Of a stretch of 64,000 bases of DNA, positions 9,971-22,314 are shown one piece after another. The position numbers and the translations under genes are program-made. The number at the start of each line of letters is the position of its first letter. The first letter of the stretch is position 1. The notes beneath the pieces are model-generated. The model was not told the origin of the DNA. It worked only from the letters and a program-made list of their open reading frames with translations, and searched no databases. The DNA is from Hepsetus odoe (Eukaryota > Chordata > Actinopteri > Characiformes > Hepsetidae): positions 21,322,611 to 21,386,610 of the forward strand of contig CM029369.1 in NCBI GenBank assembly GCA_017165825.1, in the 5' to 3' direction.

Positions 9971-11092
9971 TAATGTAAAGTGTAATGTACTTAACTCACA
10001 TTTGTGTTAGCATTTGCACCACTTTTGCTCTCTTGAATAACTGAGTGGTCAGATACAGATGGTGCCATTTTCGATGTATCATATCTACATTTAAGTCCCA
10101 GAAAATGAAATCTAAAATGTCAGGCTCTCATATTCATGTTTTGTTTGAACCCAAATGCCTTCAGTGCATACCAATAACAAATTAACTGGCCTTGCTGTTC
10201 AATTGCCATTGGAGGGGATTGTATGTGTGTTTTTAATACCTATAAACTTGAAAAACTGCACTTAAGACAAAGTCCAGGGGTGCAACCTTTCATTTATGCA
10301 TTTTTCTCAGTGCAGCTGCTTGTAACAAGGGTGTGTTCACGAAGCAAATACACACACAAACACATACACACTGCTGAGTTGACAGTGTTGAAGTGAGAAC
10401 AGGGAGGAGCGCCAGCTGCTCTGGCCATGGGCACACCCTCAATTAATTTCACAACCCCCCCTCAACCCCCCCACCATCTTGGACCACTGACACCACACCC
10501 TACTAACTAATAACAAACAGCCTCCACCCTCGCTCACACTTTCAAACCCAAACCACAGCACTCCACCTTCACCATCATGCTGTTTTTTCACTGGTACATT
10601 GTACGGCCTCATTTCACGGCCTCCGCTGTTTTCTGAGGTCATTTGGTGCATTAGGAGAAATGCGTGAACAAGCACTCTGTTGACAAGATGAGTGGAGATG
10701 CTGAAGTGAGTGAGAGAGCTGTAATGGAGAAAGGGAGCTTGGCTATGAGAGGTGTGGATCGATACAGAGGTTTGAAAACTTCACAAAGAGTATTTAAATC
10801 GTAAAATGTTACTTATGTTTGTAACAAATACATGTTTCCCATCTTCTATACAGTTACAACATTAGTAATGTATGTTTTTGTAACTGTGCAGTACTGTGCA
10901 TTCAAATAAACAATACATTTTGATTTGATGTGTGTGAGTGTCCTAGGCTGACCAAACATGTCTACATAGAACATCGGTATCTATTCAAAGTCATACAATA
11001 GCTGGAGAGAGCAGTCAGGAATGAAATGTGTGTTCTTTAAACTGAGTTCCTCTAATTGTGATGTTAATGCATTTTTTAAAGCAAAATACTGA
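9971..11092. other. Unassigned intergenic DNA
   Basis: Mostly unique AT-rich sequence. A C-rich stretch (10435-10560) gives a minus-strand frame of 78 codons without a domain. No exon or repeat family identified. Confidence 0.5.
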
Positions 11093-11338
11093 AATACTGT
11101 TGCCTCATAGTGGGAAGGTCTTGGGAGGCTGAGGGTCCTTTCTGAGTGGAGTTTGCATGCTCACCCCAAGTCATGTTAATTGGACATGCTAAATTGTCAC
11201 TGTGTGTGTGTTTGTGAGTTGGTTTGTCTGTGTTACTGCCCTGCGGTGAACAGATAAACTTTCCAGGGTTTCTCCACTTTTCACCCTTTTAGTGCTTGGT
11301 TAGTTCTATCCCGGTTGGAATAAGATGCTCAGATAATA
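11093..11338 (+). mobile_element. Degenerate SINE, family D
   Basis: The order of blocks follows 29511-29814: TGTTGCCTCATAG, GGTCCTTTCTGAGTGGAGTT, TGCTAAATTGTCAC, a GT-rich patch, CTGCCCTGCGGTGAACAG and a tail with TTTCCAGGG and TCTATCCCGG. The tRNA-like head is mostly lost. Confidence 0.7.
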
Positions 11339-11345
11339 TATAAAA

Positions 11346-11960
11346 AAAACATGTTGCACTGTATTTATTTTTTGTTCTGTTTAAGTATTCTAATTGTATT
11401 TTTTATTTTGCTGGGGAAGACACACGGCTGAGATGAAGAGATGTAAAAGATTAAACTGTACATTAAAGTGAGATGAATACACATATATAGTCCCACATAT
11501 AATATGGTATAATGAAAATGATTGCTATTAATAGATAGACAGCTATCTAAGTGTTGGCTTCTGTCAATGAGCAAGTTCGGTCACTGGGGAAGCCCAAGAG
11601 AGTCCAAGAGAGCAAAACCATCTTTGTCCATTCTAGGTTGGCAGGCTGGTCCTCCATCTTCCACCATTCACATTACAGGAGCACAAGCAATTGTAAGCTG
11701 ATATGAATGTATGCATAAATGACATGAACTGAATTGCAACTCACCTACTAACCACACCTTTTCAGTGATAGTGGTTCCTTGAGATTGAGAAAAAACAGAG
11801 AAACAATTAATGACAAATAAAAATAAATAGTAGAACATGATCTTTAAAGCAGGTCCAGCGTCACTGTTATGCAGTCTTAGGAAAATGTTAGTTTTTAAAG
11901 GATTTAACTGTTGAAAACTTGTAAAGAAAATTTGTATTAATTTATGCTTGTAGGCTACTT
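11346..11960. other. Unassigned intergenic DNA
   Basis: AT-rich unique-looking sequence with no recognised features. Confidence 0.5.
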
Positions 11961-12520
11961 GAATAAGTTTAGTGGTTGAGTGGTCTACTTTCTTTCTCTG
12001 GCGCGCTCCAGCCCCTCTCCCCTGCAGTCTCCAGTCCCTCTGCTTGCCTCATAACGCTCCAGCAGGAGTTTGGGCTGGGCTTTTATTCTTCCTGTGTGGG
12101 CAGCACTGCCTCTGCTTGCTGGAGGAAAAAGCTGGAGCTGCTGTCTCCCACTCCACCCAGAGAAACTCCTCCAGCCTCAGTGCATGTGTGCGCTTGTGTG
12201 AGTGCACAGCGCGGGTGGAGGAGGACTGATTTCCCATTGTGCTTCATTAACCTTTCCTGGAGCTCATCAGGCCGAATTCATCATGGCGGAGTCAAGGCGA
12301 GCTTGCTGACTGCGTCATCACTGCGAGGGAGGAGGAGAAGGGCCCTCTTGATATGGGCCATGACTAATTGCAGACATGCAAATTGCGAATTGATAGTGTG
12401 CCCCGCAATTAGGTGGCCTTGTGTACTTGAAGGGAGGCGTCAATGGATGCCTCAGGTGTGCTTCCTCATGTCCGTCAGTTGGCTGTCTCATTTTGTTAGC
12501 CGAACCTGATGTAATTACTG
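11961..12520. promoter_or_regulatory. Motif-dense block with homeodomain and octamer sites, candidate enhancer
   Basis: A GC-richer island between AT-rich flanks. In its 3' part TGCGTCATCA (12311-12320), TAATTG (12365-12370), the POU octamer ATGCAAAT (12376-12383), AATTGCGAATTG (12381-12392) and CAATTA (12406-12411) lie within about 100 bp. Two overlapping plus frames (85 and 177 codons) and a minus frame cover the same DNA and have no domain, so I read it as non-coding. Enhancer status is inferred from motif density. Confidence 0.33.
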
Positions 12521-13220
12521 AGAATGGGGGGATAATTGATGGGGGGGGGCCCAGGTATTTGTTTGAATGATAGAATCTCTGAATGTGGGGTTGAATTATT
12601 GAAAAGTAGTTGCAGGCCTTAGATGAAAAATAGTATTGATCCGGTGCCTCTCACCAGCACAAATCACACTCTGCTAGCTCTGGTAGCAGGAAAAAAAAAA
12701 CAGGAAGATTGCAGTGGGCATAGACACACTGGCGGGCAGTTAGAGCGCAAAACCAGGCTTCAAACCGAGCACATCCACTTGGAGGGTATCTAAGTGGCCA
12801 GATGCACTTCATGCATGCGTGAAAATGAAAAGGGAAGTGGGACCTAATATAGAGATTATGCGTGGTATGTGTGTACATGACTGCCTATGACTGCGTGTGT
12901 GTGTGTTCGTGTGTGTCTGTGTATGCCGGGAACAGCTAGAGTGTGTGTTGGCTTTTTTAATGAGCACATATCCCTGCCCACTGCAACAAGAGTGACTGTG
13001 AGGCTGTCAGCCCTAGTGGGCTGAGGATGTGGAAATTGAATGGAGCCTTTCAGTTCTGCTGCTCGTCTCCCGGGGGTGAGAGACTGGTTACCATGGTTAT
13101 GTTGGATTCCTGCAGCTAATGGGTGGGAGTAGTGTAGCTCTGGCAACCTGGCTGTGTGTCTAAGGCCGAATATACGCTCTGAGTGCTGGGGGGTGTGGCG
13201 GCAGGCACTCCAGGACATGG
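12521..13220. other. Unique block with a short GT repeat and a CCATGG-centred half-palindrome
   Basis: It contains a G run (12540-12550), a GT repeat (12893-12922) and GTTACCATGGTTAT (13087-13100), an imperfect RFX-like site. Several antisense open frames result from GT/CA composition. No gene evidence. Confidence 0.4.
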
Positions 13221-15600
13221 CAGGTCACACACATACACAAATGCGCATGCATGAACCCACATGGGTGTGTATGTTCTCTGAATCTCCACACAAAGAAATG
13301 TGTAGATTTCTCCCAAATAATAGACATAAACCAACACCAGTAATGCTCATGATAATGATAAATGATTACATTAACAAACTCATTAGTTATGCTTACAATT
13401 GTAATCAAGGTAAGGTGCATCTCGTCAAATGACATGCTTTGCTGATCTTTGAAGTGAAAATAAATACTATTTTCTAATACTGACACACTTCCACACATTT
13501 GAATGAAAAATGACTATTTTCTATATGTAAGATATTAGAAAACAAGTAAAACGTAAATGGTATGGTCTGTCCAAAAGTTAAGCCTTATTTATTATTTCAT
13601 AATATTCTATTTTTTAAAATCCATTTCAACATAGAATAGGTATATTTAGATACTGCTATATACGTAAAGATACTATTTTTAATGTTTTCAAGCATTAATG
13701 CCAAAAATTCAGAGCAGCTCTTCAGAACTGCTGATGTATCAGCTTGCTTAGTGACCTAAAGATGTTGAGAGACAGATGGGCACATTACCTTTGGTGCTCA
13801 AAATGTAGATCTTTTAGCATCTCTTTGGTTTGGATGTTTTCCATGTTAATTTCCACTCCAGATCACTTCAATAGGTGACTACAAAATATAAAGGTGACTT
13901 TATATCAAAATCTCAGGAACGATGCATCTGCAACTTCTTTCACTGTATTATAGTAAACTAATAAGGGTCGAAAGCTGTTCTTACACCAAATAGCTAGCCT
14001 GCTGCCTCTCTTCATCTATCATGGTTTGCTGTATTTGCTATGCAAATACAAATTATAATCTCTTATCCATAATCTATAACTATAGTTAGACCGGATCTTG
14101 TTTAACAGAACATGCTAATGACAGCTTTATATCAGTAGAACCCGACCTGTATTGCTTCCACAGTGTTATTTTTTTACTGAGTATACAGAAATGTACAAAT
14201 ACACAATCTTCAATGTCAGTGCCAGCTCCTGTGGTTGGTCCCTTAGCTCTGATTGGTGCTTTGGCAGGTCTGATGTCATTTGTACCAAATTTAGTCCTGC
14301 ACAACTCAGGCAAAAGAAGAAGCTCAATAATAATAATAAAAAAAAAAGAAAATCATTCAAACATTATTCTTTCTTTGCTGTTTCACAGTAAAGTTGTCAC
14401 AAGAAATACAGATTGCTGCAAATTTAAAGATGATGATCCCCCAGGGGCTTTAAACCTGTGAATTAGTAACTGTAGGAGTTATGCAAATATGCAAAATGAA
14501 GTATTTAAGTGTATTCTTGGTATGTGATGTGTACTAATTAAAACTTAGCCAATAAACTATTGAAAAAATGAACTATAGACTGATTACTAATTCTGAAGAA
14601 AAAGAATTTGTATATTGCCATTAATGCTATCTGTTTGCCTCTGTATAATTCCATTCCATCAATCAAAAATAAATAAATGAATAGTATCCCACAGAAATAT
14701 CTGATTATATGGTGGCACAGATGCATTATACCTATTTTGTCAGATCTGAACAGATTGTTTTTTCCTTTCCTTCCTGTTCTTCTTTATGATGCTCAAAAAG
14801 AAACAAAAATTCAGCTGTGTTATCCAGCCCTAGCAACCAGCACTTCCAATGAAGAGCCAAAAGATATTTCTTAAAAAAGTACAACCCTGAGGAAACAATG
14901 AGATAAAATAATAGCACAATGATGTAACAATTCCCCATGTTTACAGCAAAATTGCATTGATGATATCTAAGGCAGATTTCCAACAGCAGCCTCCTTTCCC
15001 CTGGCTGTGGACTTTATCCCAGGCTATGGAAGGACCTCAGGAAAAAGGAGGCTCTATTTCTTTATTTTTAACACTGAGGATGAGTAGTTCAGCAGACAGC
15101 ATCTGAATGAACAACATCCACTTTCTAGACAACTCCAGAAACATGCAATGTGTTTTTTTTTTCTTACAAAGAATTGGGTCATTTTGAAAAAAGCATATCT
15201 GCTGGCTGGTCATTTTTTTTGCCTGGATCCTCTGCGGTGAACACTCCAAAGCTGTGGCCCAGTCCCCTCCTTTCTAGCCATGCAGATGTCTTGGCTCGCA
15301 TTACAGTTGGAAGACTGAGTCATGGTTGATGCCCCCTCCCTTCGCCTCACACCCCCCCAGTGGACTTGAAGGAACTTGGCTTCAGAAATGTTCAAAATTC
15401 ATCCCAGTGTCTGCTTGGAGCCACTGCAGCCCAGAAAAATATGAAGAACTTCTGTTTTTCTATCCTGCTTATTTAGGTTCAGTTAACACTGAATGGAAAT
15501 GGAAAGTATATCTCAGACTTAGTATGACCTGCTACTACCTTTGAATTCTTTGCATTAATATGAAGCAAGGGAGCTGGGGATAGGAGGCTCAAGAAGAGGT
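13221..15600. other. Unassigned intergenic DNA
   Basis: Long AT-rich stretch with short frames on both strands, none with a protein motif. Poly-A (14338-14348) and poly-T (15152-15161) runs are present. No repeat family is recognised. Confidence 0.45.
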
Positions 15601-16185
15601 AAGTTATATATATATATAATAGGAAAGTTGGAGCAACGAAGGGTTTTATTAAAGTAGAGTGAATAGTTAATGTTGATGCTGGACTTATTTCATAGTGTAA
15701 TTAGCCAGGAAAAATACTGGGGCTTCAAAGTGACTTGTCACTATGGAATCTGGGAGGGCTTTATGGGAGCCACTGGCCAATCAAAGCATTTAGAAAAGGA
15801 TATTATTGTCCAGCCCCTTTTGCTCCCAACTTAGGCCTTAGCCAGAACAGTTATGTAATCTAATAAACACTTCAGACTTTATTAAAGCAGTAAAACAACT
15901 GGGAGACGCTCTCGGAGACAGACAGCTGTTCCATTTTTCTCCAGAATTTGTCTTAGAAAATGACAACTAGCGGACTAAAATATATTTATGGTTCACATTC
16001 CCCACTCTAGTGGTGTTTTAACAATGACCCTCTAATCTAATCATATATAAATAACACGTTCATCCATTTCTTCTAAAATCAAGGGTATAAATAGGGAGTT
16101 TGCACTTGTTTTTGCTGCAACAACCTTTGCTGACAACTTTTAGCTGTCTTAGAAGGCTGGAAGGCGAACCTTCAGCCCAGTCTGA
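15601..16185. other. Unassigned intergenic DNA next to a composite repeat
   Basis: It includes a short TA repeat (15606-15619) and unique sequence such as GTAATCTAATAAACACTTCAG (15856-15876). No gene evidence. Confidence 0.45.
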
Positions 16186-16262
16186 GGCCCTGAGCCCTCT
16201 GGAACAGGTTTTCATTGAGGATATTTCTGTACTTTTCTCCAATCAGCTTTCCTTTAACCCTG
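16186..16262 (-). mobile_element. Tc1-like transposase fragment
   Basis: On the plus strand CTCTGGAACAGGTTTTCATT, GAGGATATTTCTGTACTTTT and AATCAGCTTTCCTTTAACCC follow a common fish Tc1 transposase read in antisense, where the protein has the pattern KYR-IL-ENL. It directly abuts the LINE tail at 16268. Confidence 0.65.
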
Positions 16263-16267
16263 GAAGG

Positions 16268-16397
16268 CTTTTAGATTTGGTGAGAGAGGAAATGCAGGGG
16301 GTCGATTTGAATGAAGAAGATGCAGAGGACATCTGGGAACAGATGATCCACTGTGGTGACCCCTCAATAAGAACAGCCAAAAGAAGAAGACGAAAGA
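16268..16397 (+). mobile_element. 3' tail of the RTE-like LINE
   Basis: TTGGTGAGAGAGGAAATGCA, GAAGATGCAGAGGAC, CAGATGATCCACTGTGGTGA and AACAGCCAAAAGAAGAAGA parallel the 3' end of the copy at 3671-6737 read on its own strand. It is strongly 5'-truncated. Confidence 0.8.
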
Positions 16398-16419
16398 ATA
16401 ATCTAGCGCTGTTGTAAAC

Positions 16420-17532
16420 ACCTAATCTTAAATTATGGCTCGAACCTACTTTTTACATGCTCTTACTTTTGCATATGCTGCTAATGTTGTTATGCAACAT
16501 AAGCAGACGTCCCAAGAACCCAGCGTAAATAGTAAGGTTGCATTTTTCTCCCAGCCAAAAGGAGCATTATTATTATATGGCTTTACTTTATCTTAAAAAT
16601 GTATATGTAGATTAAACCCAAGTCAGTATATATGTATATATGATCCACTGTTAGTTTGGTTCTGCTTCGTTCTCCAGGGTTCCACTGGCTTTCCTCTGCC
16701 TTGAGATCTGGCCACTATATGCGCTCATAGTCCAAGTATTTAACTAACCACAATGAAACAGCTTTCATTTCAGTGTCTGCTCCACTGCAGGCTCAAAAGG
16801 ATACACAGGCCTCCCTAATGCCAACAAGGCAGACTGTTCACACAACAGCCCTTCACTCAAAACATTCAAGATACATCTTCATCAGTATTAAACATTCTTC
16901 CCTTTACAGTCTTCTACAGGGATAAATACATGAATGTGAAAGATCATCTTGATAGGTGAGTCAGACATCAGACATAACAGTCACTCACTGTAGCCTTTTC
17001 TACTATTAGACACAAGCCTATTTCCACTTGAAGAATAACAGTTTTTCAGATCGTGGCCTGAAATAAACCTATTCAGATCAAATCAGTAATCATAGCATTC
17101 TATTGTTTTATGAAATGGAGCCAATAGGCATATAAGGTTTTGAAACATCTCTAATTTTATGTAACACAATATTTCAGACAACAAAGCCTGTCTAGGTCTC
17201 ATATAATAATGCAATTGTGATTTTTTTTTTTTGCAACAAAAAGCACAAAGTGGGATTCTCCACTCTTATGGATGAACATTATTCATGGGGGTTCTGGAAA
17301 TGCTTAAACTAAAATGGAATTCATTTGGGGGTTAATAACAATAACAACAAAAAGTAAACTAATGTCATACTGGCATCAGTATCAATCCCATATTGGAGGT
17401 AAGAATGAGCACTTATCACAACTTTTTTTTAAATAAAACAAAATTGCAGGTCCACCATGAATGCAGTGACCATAAAATCCAATCCGATGATCCTAAATCC
17501 AATTTTTGTGATTAAGCAACACTAAGTACCTT
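16420..17532. other. Unassigned AT-rich intergenic DNA
   Basis: No repeat family, RNA gene or exon signal seen. Confidence 0.5.
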
Positions 17533-17905
17533 GCATGGCCAAGGGTATGTGGACACCTCACCATCACAGCTACATGATTCGTTGCAAATTCCATTTCAGG
17601 CATTAATATGAAAGGTCCCCCCTCTTCTGGGAAGGCTTTCAGGATTTGGGGTGGTTTCCATTCTAGTTCTTGAAGGTGTTTAATTGGCCACAGGAGCTCC
17701 ACATCACAAACTTATACAACCATATTTTTATGAATTTCTCCATGTGCAAGAAGCAGGAAAGGGCCTTTTCCTGAAGTTGGAAGCATATAATTATCTAAAA
17801 TGTTTTGGTATGTTAACTTTACCCTTCACATGACTAAGGGGCCCAGCACAAACCCACAAAACAGCTCCAGGCCTTTATGCCTCCTCCACCAAATTTTCAT
17901 TTTTA
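17533..17905 (-). mobile_element. Tc1-like transposon fragment with one terminus
   Basis: It starts with an end-like motif (GCATGGCCAAGGGTATGTGG) followed by antisense transposase sequence: TTCTGGGAAGGCTTTC, AGGAAAGGGCCTTTTCCTGA, AGTTGGAAGCATATAATT, AAGGGGCCCAGCACAAACCC and CTCCTCCACCAAATTTTCA. The middle of the transposase is deleted and the far terminus was not found. Confidence 0.78.
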
Positions 17906-18224
17906 TCTTTTACCTTAAATAGTCTTTGCCTAATAAGGTTGTCCAGATACTCAATCTGAACACAAATAAGAAGAAGAACAACAAGAAGGAGAAAAAGAAG
18001 ATGATGAGGAAGAAGAAAAAGAAGAAACAGACTTATTTGTAATACACTGTACTTGTTTCTAGACCTAATGCCTTGGGTTATCCTATCAAAGTACTCTGTT
18101 AAAGTTTCTGTTAGGCTTTTGTTAATCCACCAAATTACAGAATAAATGGATGTAGGCCTCACTCCCACAGGGACAGAGGAACAGCTTGTTTTGCTGAGTT
18201 GGTAGGTGGGTTTGACATGCTTGT

Positions 18225-18510
18225 AATAGTTTAGCGGCTTGCAGACGTGCATGAGTGCGTGAGCAGCTCAAGGGTCTTGTTATTGCCCCCTTCTGCCCGC
18301 GCCGGCTTTTTTGGGCTTTAATGAACACTTGGGTGCTCCAATCACACGAGCGCGCGCCACCACTTTCTAGGAGAAAAGCATGAAGGGGTGCTGAAACTAC
18401 TGCTCGGCCACTGAATAATTGATGCCTCGACAATTGCAGAGTCAATTTATCCTCCCATGGCATACTCTGGGTACTTTGGGTTTAATTGTGTGCATGATCA
18501 GTAGCAGCAG
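18225..18510. promoter_or_regulatory. CpG-containing motif-rich block, candidate enhancer
   Basis: This is the most CpG-rich unique stretch in its neighbourhood (CCCGCGCCGGC at 18296-18306, GAGCGCGCGCCACC near 18350). It runs into homeodomain-type sites GAATAATTGATG (18413-18424) and CAATTG (18431-18436), then CAATTTATC and CCATGG. Minus frames of 113 and 125 codons overlap it but share no domain. Inference from composition and motifs. Confidence 0.32.
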
Positions 18511-18724
18511 GGCTGCCCACTGAATCACAGCTCATACTGAGGTTTGACTTTTGATTTGATGCTCCCCCCCTGTCTGTTATTCTAAGACATGATATCCAGA
18601 CCTCTTTTTTAGAGACCCTACCACACTTTTTTCTTCACCGAACATCTCTTTCTTCATGTCACAGCTGAAGTATAACTACAATACTTATATAACCTCGACT
18701 TGGCAGACAAGACTTGGTTTTTCT

Positions 18725-18840
18725 GTATAAATAAAGTTTCTTCATAAAAGTTCTTTATTTGTCACATGCACAGTTATAAGTACTAGGTACAGTGAATTGT
18801 TGCCAGAGCCTTCCTAAGGCTGTGCAGGTTTAAATGGAAG
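18725..18840. repeat. Possible retroelement 3' remnant
   Basis: TTCTTTATTTGTCACATGCA followed by GTACTAGGTACAGTGAATTG resembles a widespread fish interspersed repeat. The family is not assigned. Confidence 0.4.
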
Positions 18841-19022
18841 TAGGATTTACATTAAAATTAAAAAAATATTTAAAATAAATTTTTTTTAAGAATTTAAAAT
18901 AATTTAAATTCGTAATTTTTAGAAATTAAGAAAGCTTACTGCAATCTGTAAAGTAATCTAAGATGCAATCTTAGAGTTTTAGGAGCAATTGATGAATTGA
19001 AAGCCCACTGCTTAGCCTAATA

Positions 19023-19856
19023 CACAGTGTGCATAATTATTAGGCAAGTGAATATTTTGACCATATCATCATTTTCATGCATAGATTCCAATTCCAAGCT
19101 GTATAAACTTGAATGCTAATTGAAATTAAGCAGATCAGGTGATGTGCATTTGTGTGCACAAAACCTGATCATGTGATCGTCACCCTATATCAAGGTGTGC
19201 ATAATTATTAAGTAACTTCTTTTCCTCAGGTCAGGAAATATCTCTCAGATTTTCCAGGTTAAACGGACCTTTACAGACCTCCACAGAGCTCGACTCACAT
19301 GCCAGCAAGGTGGAGGTGGGGTCCTGGTACAGGCTGGTATTATAAAAAATGAGCCAGTTGAACCTTTTCGGGTTGAAAATGAACTCAAAATCAACTCCCG
19401 AGCCTACTGCCAGTTTTTAATAGGACACTTTCTTCAAACAGCAGTGCAGGAAAAAGTCTGCATCTTTCAAGAAGACCATGTAAAGGCCTTAATGAATAAT
19501 GACATGCCCCCCTCCTCATCTGACCTAAACCCTAGAACTTTTTAACCTTCTTAAATGGGAGATTTACGAGGAAGGAAAACAGTCTGTTCTCTATGAACAA
19601 TGTCTGGGAGGCTGTGGTTGCTGCTGCTGAACAAAAGACTGATCGTCAACAGATCAAGAAACTGACAGAGTCCATGAATGGAAGGATTATGACTGTTATT
19701 GGAAAGAAGGGTGGATATATTGGTCTTTATTTTATGTCAGAAATGTTTATTTGGAAATATTAAGTTGTTTGTTCATTAATCTTACTTTAACAGATGAAAA
19801 TATACATGTGAGATGGGAATTTGTTTCTCACTTGCCTAATAATTTTACACACAGTG
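19023..19856 (+). mobile_element. Tc1/mariner element with terminal inverted repeats, internally deleted
   Basis: Both ends carry the same inverted terminus. The left end reads CACAGTGTGCATAATTATTA then GGCAAGTGA. The right end, reverse-complemented, reads CACTGTGTGTAAAATTATTA then GGCAAGTGA. TA dinucleotides flank it (19021-19022 and 19857-19858), as expected for Tc1/mariner insertion. A second copy of the inner motif (GTGTGCATAATTATTAAGTA) occurs at 19195-19214. The inside holds disordered transposase sequence (for example CCAGCAAGGTGGAGGTGGGG, GTCTGGGAGGCTGTGG, AGAGTCCATGAATGGAAGGA) with stops. At 834 bp it is short of a full element. Confidence 0.87.
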
Positions 19857-19858
19857 TA

Positions 19859-22314
19859 GTGTTCTTCAGGGGTGTGGTTACTATTCCAAAGTTTTGGATT
19901 CATTTTACTTATTGTTAAAACTATACACTTGGACTGAATTTCAAGGCCTGATGTTTTAAGGGTGTAGTGTTTTTTTTTTTTTTTCTTTTGCAAAGTTTCA
20001 GAAACAAACTGGATGCATTCCGCCTACAAGTTATGTATGAAACTGGTGCAGGAGGTTAAACATTCAGTTTATAGGCCATGCTATTGTGAAATTATCTGAT
20101 CCCTCTTATGCATATCTGAAACACAGCCGCACCAAACGTGGGAGTACTGTGCAAAACATGGGTGGAGATCTTACACGTATGGCTGATTAAATATTCCGCT
20201 TGATTTGCTAAAGTCTGAGCAGCTTTCATGACTTTCCTCCACCTTTTAAAAACAGGTGTCAAAAACTGCATGGTTGAGAGACTGTGACATGAAGTGAGGA
20301 ACTGAGGTGTGGACCCCACACTGCAAAAGTGAAAATATATCAATGAATTTCTCTGACTTTAAAAAGACCAGTAAGCTTTTCAAAAACAATTGCTTTAATG
20401 CTGAATGCCATTTCGTTGCCACGGCATTTTGTTTTAGTATGATGGGTTATAATAAATCATTTTCAGATCTGATTACACCCTTGGCAAAATAATAATGGCA
20501 TCCACTATGTCACCTAATGCAATGATTTGTGAGCTGTAAACATCTGTCTGATGGCCCAGGGGTATTGTGCATGTATGAAATGCACAGTGTGGGGTGGACA
20601 GTGTTGGGCGTGAAGCCAGGACAATCACTATGAGCTCATGGGTGTTGCTCTTATGCAGTGTGCCAATAAACATGAGGCAACAGAATGATAGATCCCTGCC
20701 CATTCATTTATCCACTGCAGTGCACCGTTTGCCTCATTGCAAACCCTATCAGTGGTATCCAAATCTCATGGAGATCTTTCTCAAGGGATCGTTGTGAATG
20801 TTTATATAACTGCTGAATGAAAGTTTTAGAAACATTAATGCAACTTCATAAAGTCTTTTATAATGAGAAAATGAAGAGTAATTATTAGACAATTAAAGCT
20901 AAATGTATATGTGACAGAACAAGCTAATCTGTTTACTGATATTACACATTCTGCTAATATTCAAGGCCAGATGTACGCACAAATATTTTTTGAAGATTCG
21001 CCCACTTGATGGATCTCATAGTTTTCCTTTGTTCTCTGCAGCTGCTATGTGACTGTGACAGAAATTATTCAAATTAATAAGCCAACTTTTGAAACCAGGC
21101 AAAAATGAGCTTCTCGAAGGCGTGTTCAGAGGAGAAAGATGCCGTGTTGAATGGGTGTAAATTGGGTGTAAAATGCACTCACAATGTACCTGAAATTACT
21201 GTTCAGTTTATTTAAACTGCAGTTTAACAGGCAAACTGGGCTCAGCCCTGCCCACTGACTAGTCACTAAGTAGAGCTAAAAAATACAAATAAATACTGAA
21301 ACCTTCAATCAGAGACAAAACAAAAATCATGGGAGTTCAGTGACAAAGAGAAAATGGTGTTGTAAAGTTTTACTCTGTGTAATTTTATTCTATTCAGAAA
21401 GTTTTCGGTTCATACCTCAGTTTTTACATATAGGTATTATCAGCTCAAAGATGTATTTATTCTTGATATTAATATCCATATTTTGATTACACATCAGGCC
21501 ATTTATACAGATTTTTTTTGCTGCTGCTCATTTTCCAAAGGAAATATGTTTCTGGAAATCCATATTTTCTTCACGGCATTGTAATCAATACCTTGCTAGA
21601 CTAGACATAAATGTACTCTTTTTTTCTGTAACTCAGCTCATAATTCATATCAAAATCCAAGAAACAATTTGGCTTGTATAGCCCAGGACAAACCTTTCCA
21701 GATATGGTACTCAAACCTCTGTTACAGTCCAGAGGAATGGTTTCTGAACCGTACTCTTCTTCCTTCATTACTGTCCATGGTGGCCCTGCAGAGCAGGGGG
21801 AGGAGGTCCTCTTTGAAAATAGTGCACACTCCACTGGGTTCGGTGTTGTCATTATGGGGGATGCGTGCACTGTCCACTGGTATGTGTGGCACAGCATGGG
21901 CTGCAGCAGGAAGCTAAATGAACTGATTGTCCCAGGCAAACAAATTTTCAGGCCAAAAAGGGATTTTAAAGGATGAATTCTCAAATAAATAAATGAATAA
22001 AATATTTTTTGTACATTTGTACTGCAAAAATGGCATCCTGTATACTTCCGCAGATCAGACAACACAGCAAGTTTGGGAATACAATCGATTCTTGATTCAG
22101 TGCTTCATTCCACAGCACATCCATTCAGTTACCTGAAAAGAAATAAAGACTGATGCAACCTTATCAGCATTCAAAGGAGCAGTAAAATAGTCCCTTAGTG
22201 CAAACCAAAAACCACTGTGCTTTCTTTTTCTATCCTAAAAGTTTTCTTCCTTAAAGTAATAAATGAAAATAATTTAAGGCTGTTTTGACCTTTATCATTT
22301 AAAGACCACCCCTA
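19859..22314. other. Unassigned intergenic DNA
   Basis: Unique-looking sequence with small open frames on both strands (for example 154 codons minus at 21601-22065, overlapped by two plus frames). No recognisable domain or repeat family. Confidence 0.45.

Noticed and set aside
12283..12309. Start codon context ATGGCGGAGTCAAGG
   Set aside because: The frame stops after eight codons, with no splice evidence.
11976..12509. 177-codon plus-strand open frame
   Set aside because: No domain, overlapped by other open frames, and set in a low-stop GC-rich block. More likely non-coding DNA.
20535..20544. miR-30-like seed TGTAAACATC
   Set aside because: Only the first ten bases agree and no complementary arm for a precursor hairpin was seen nearby.
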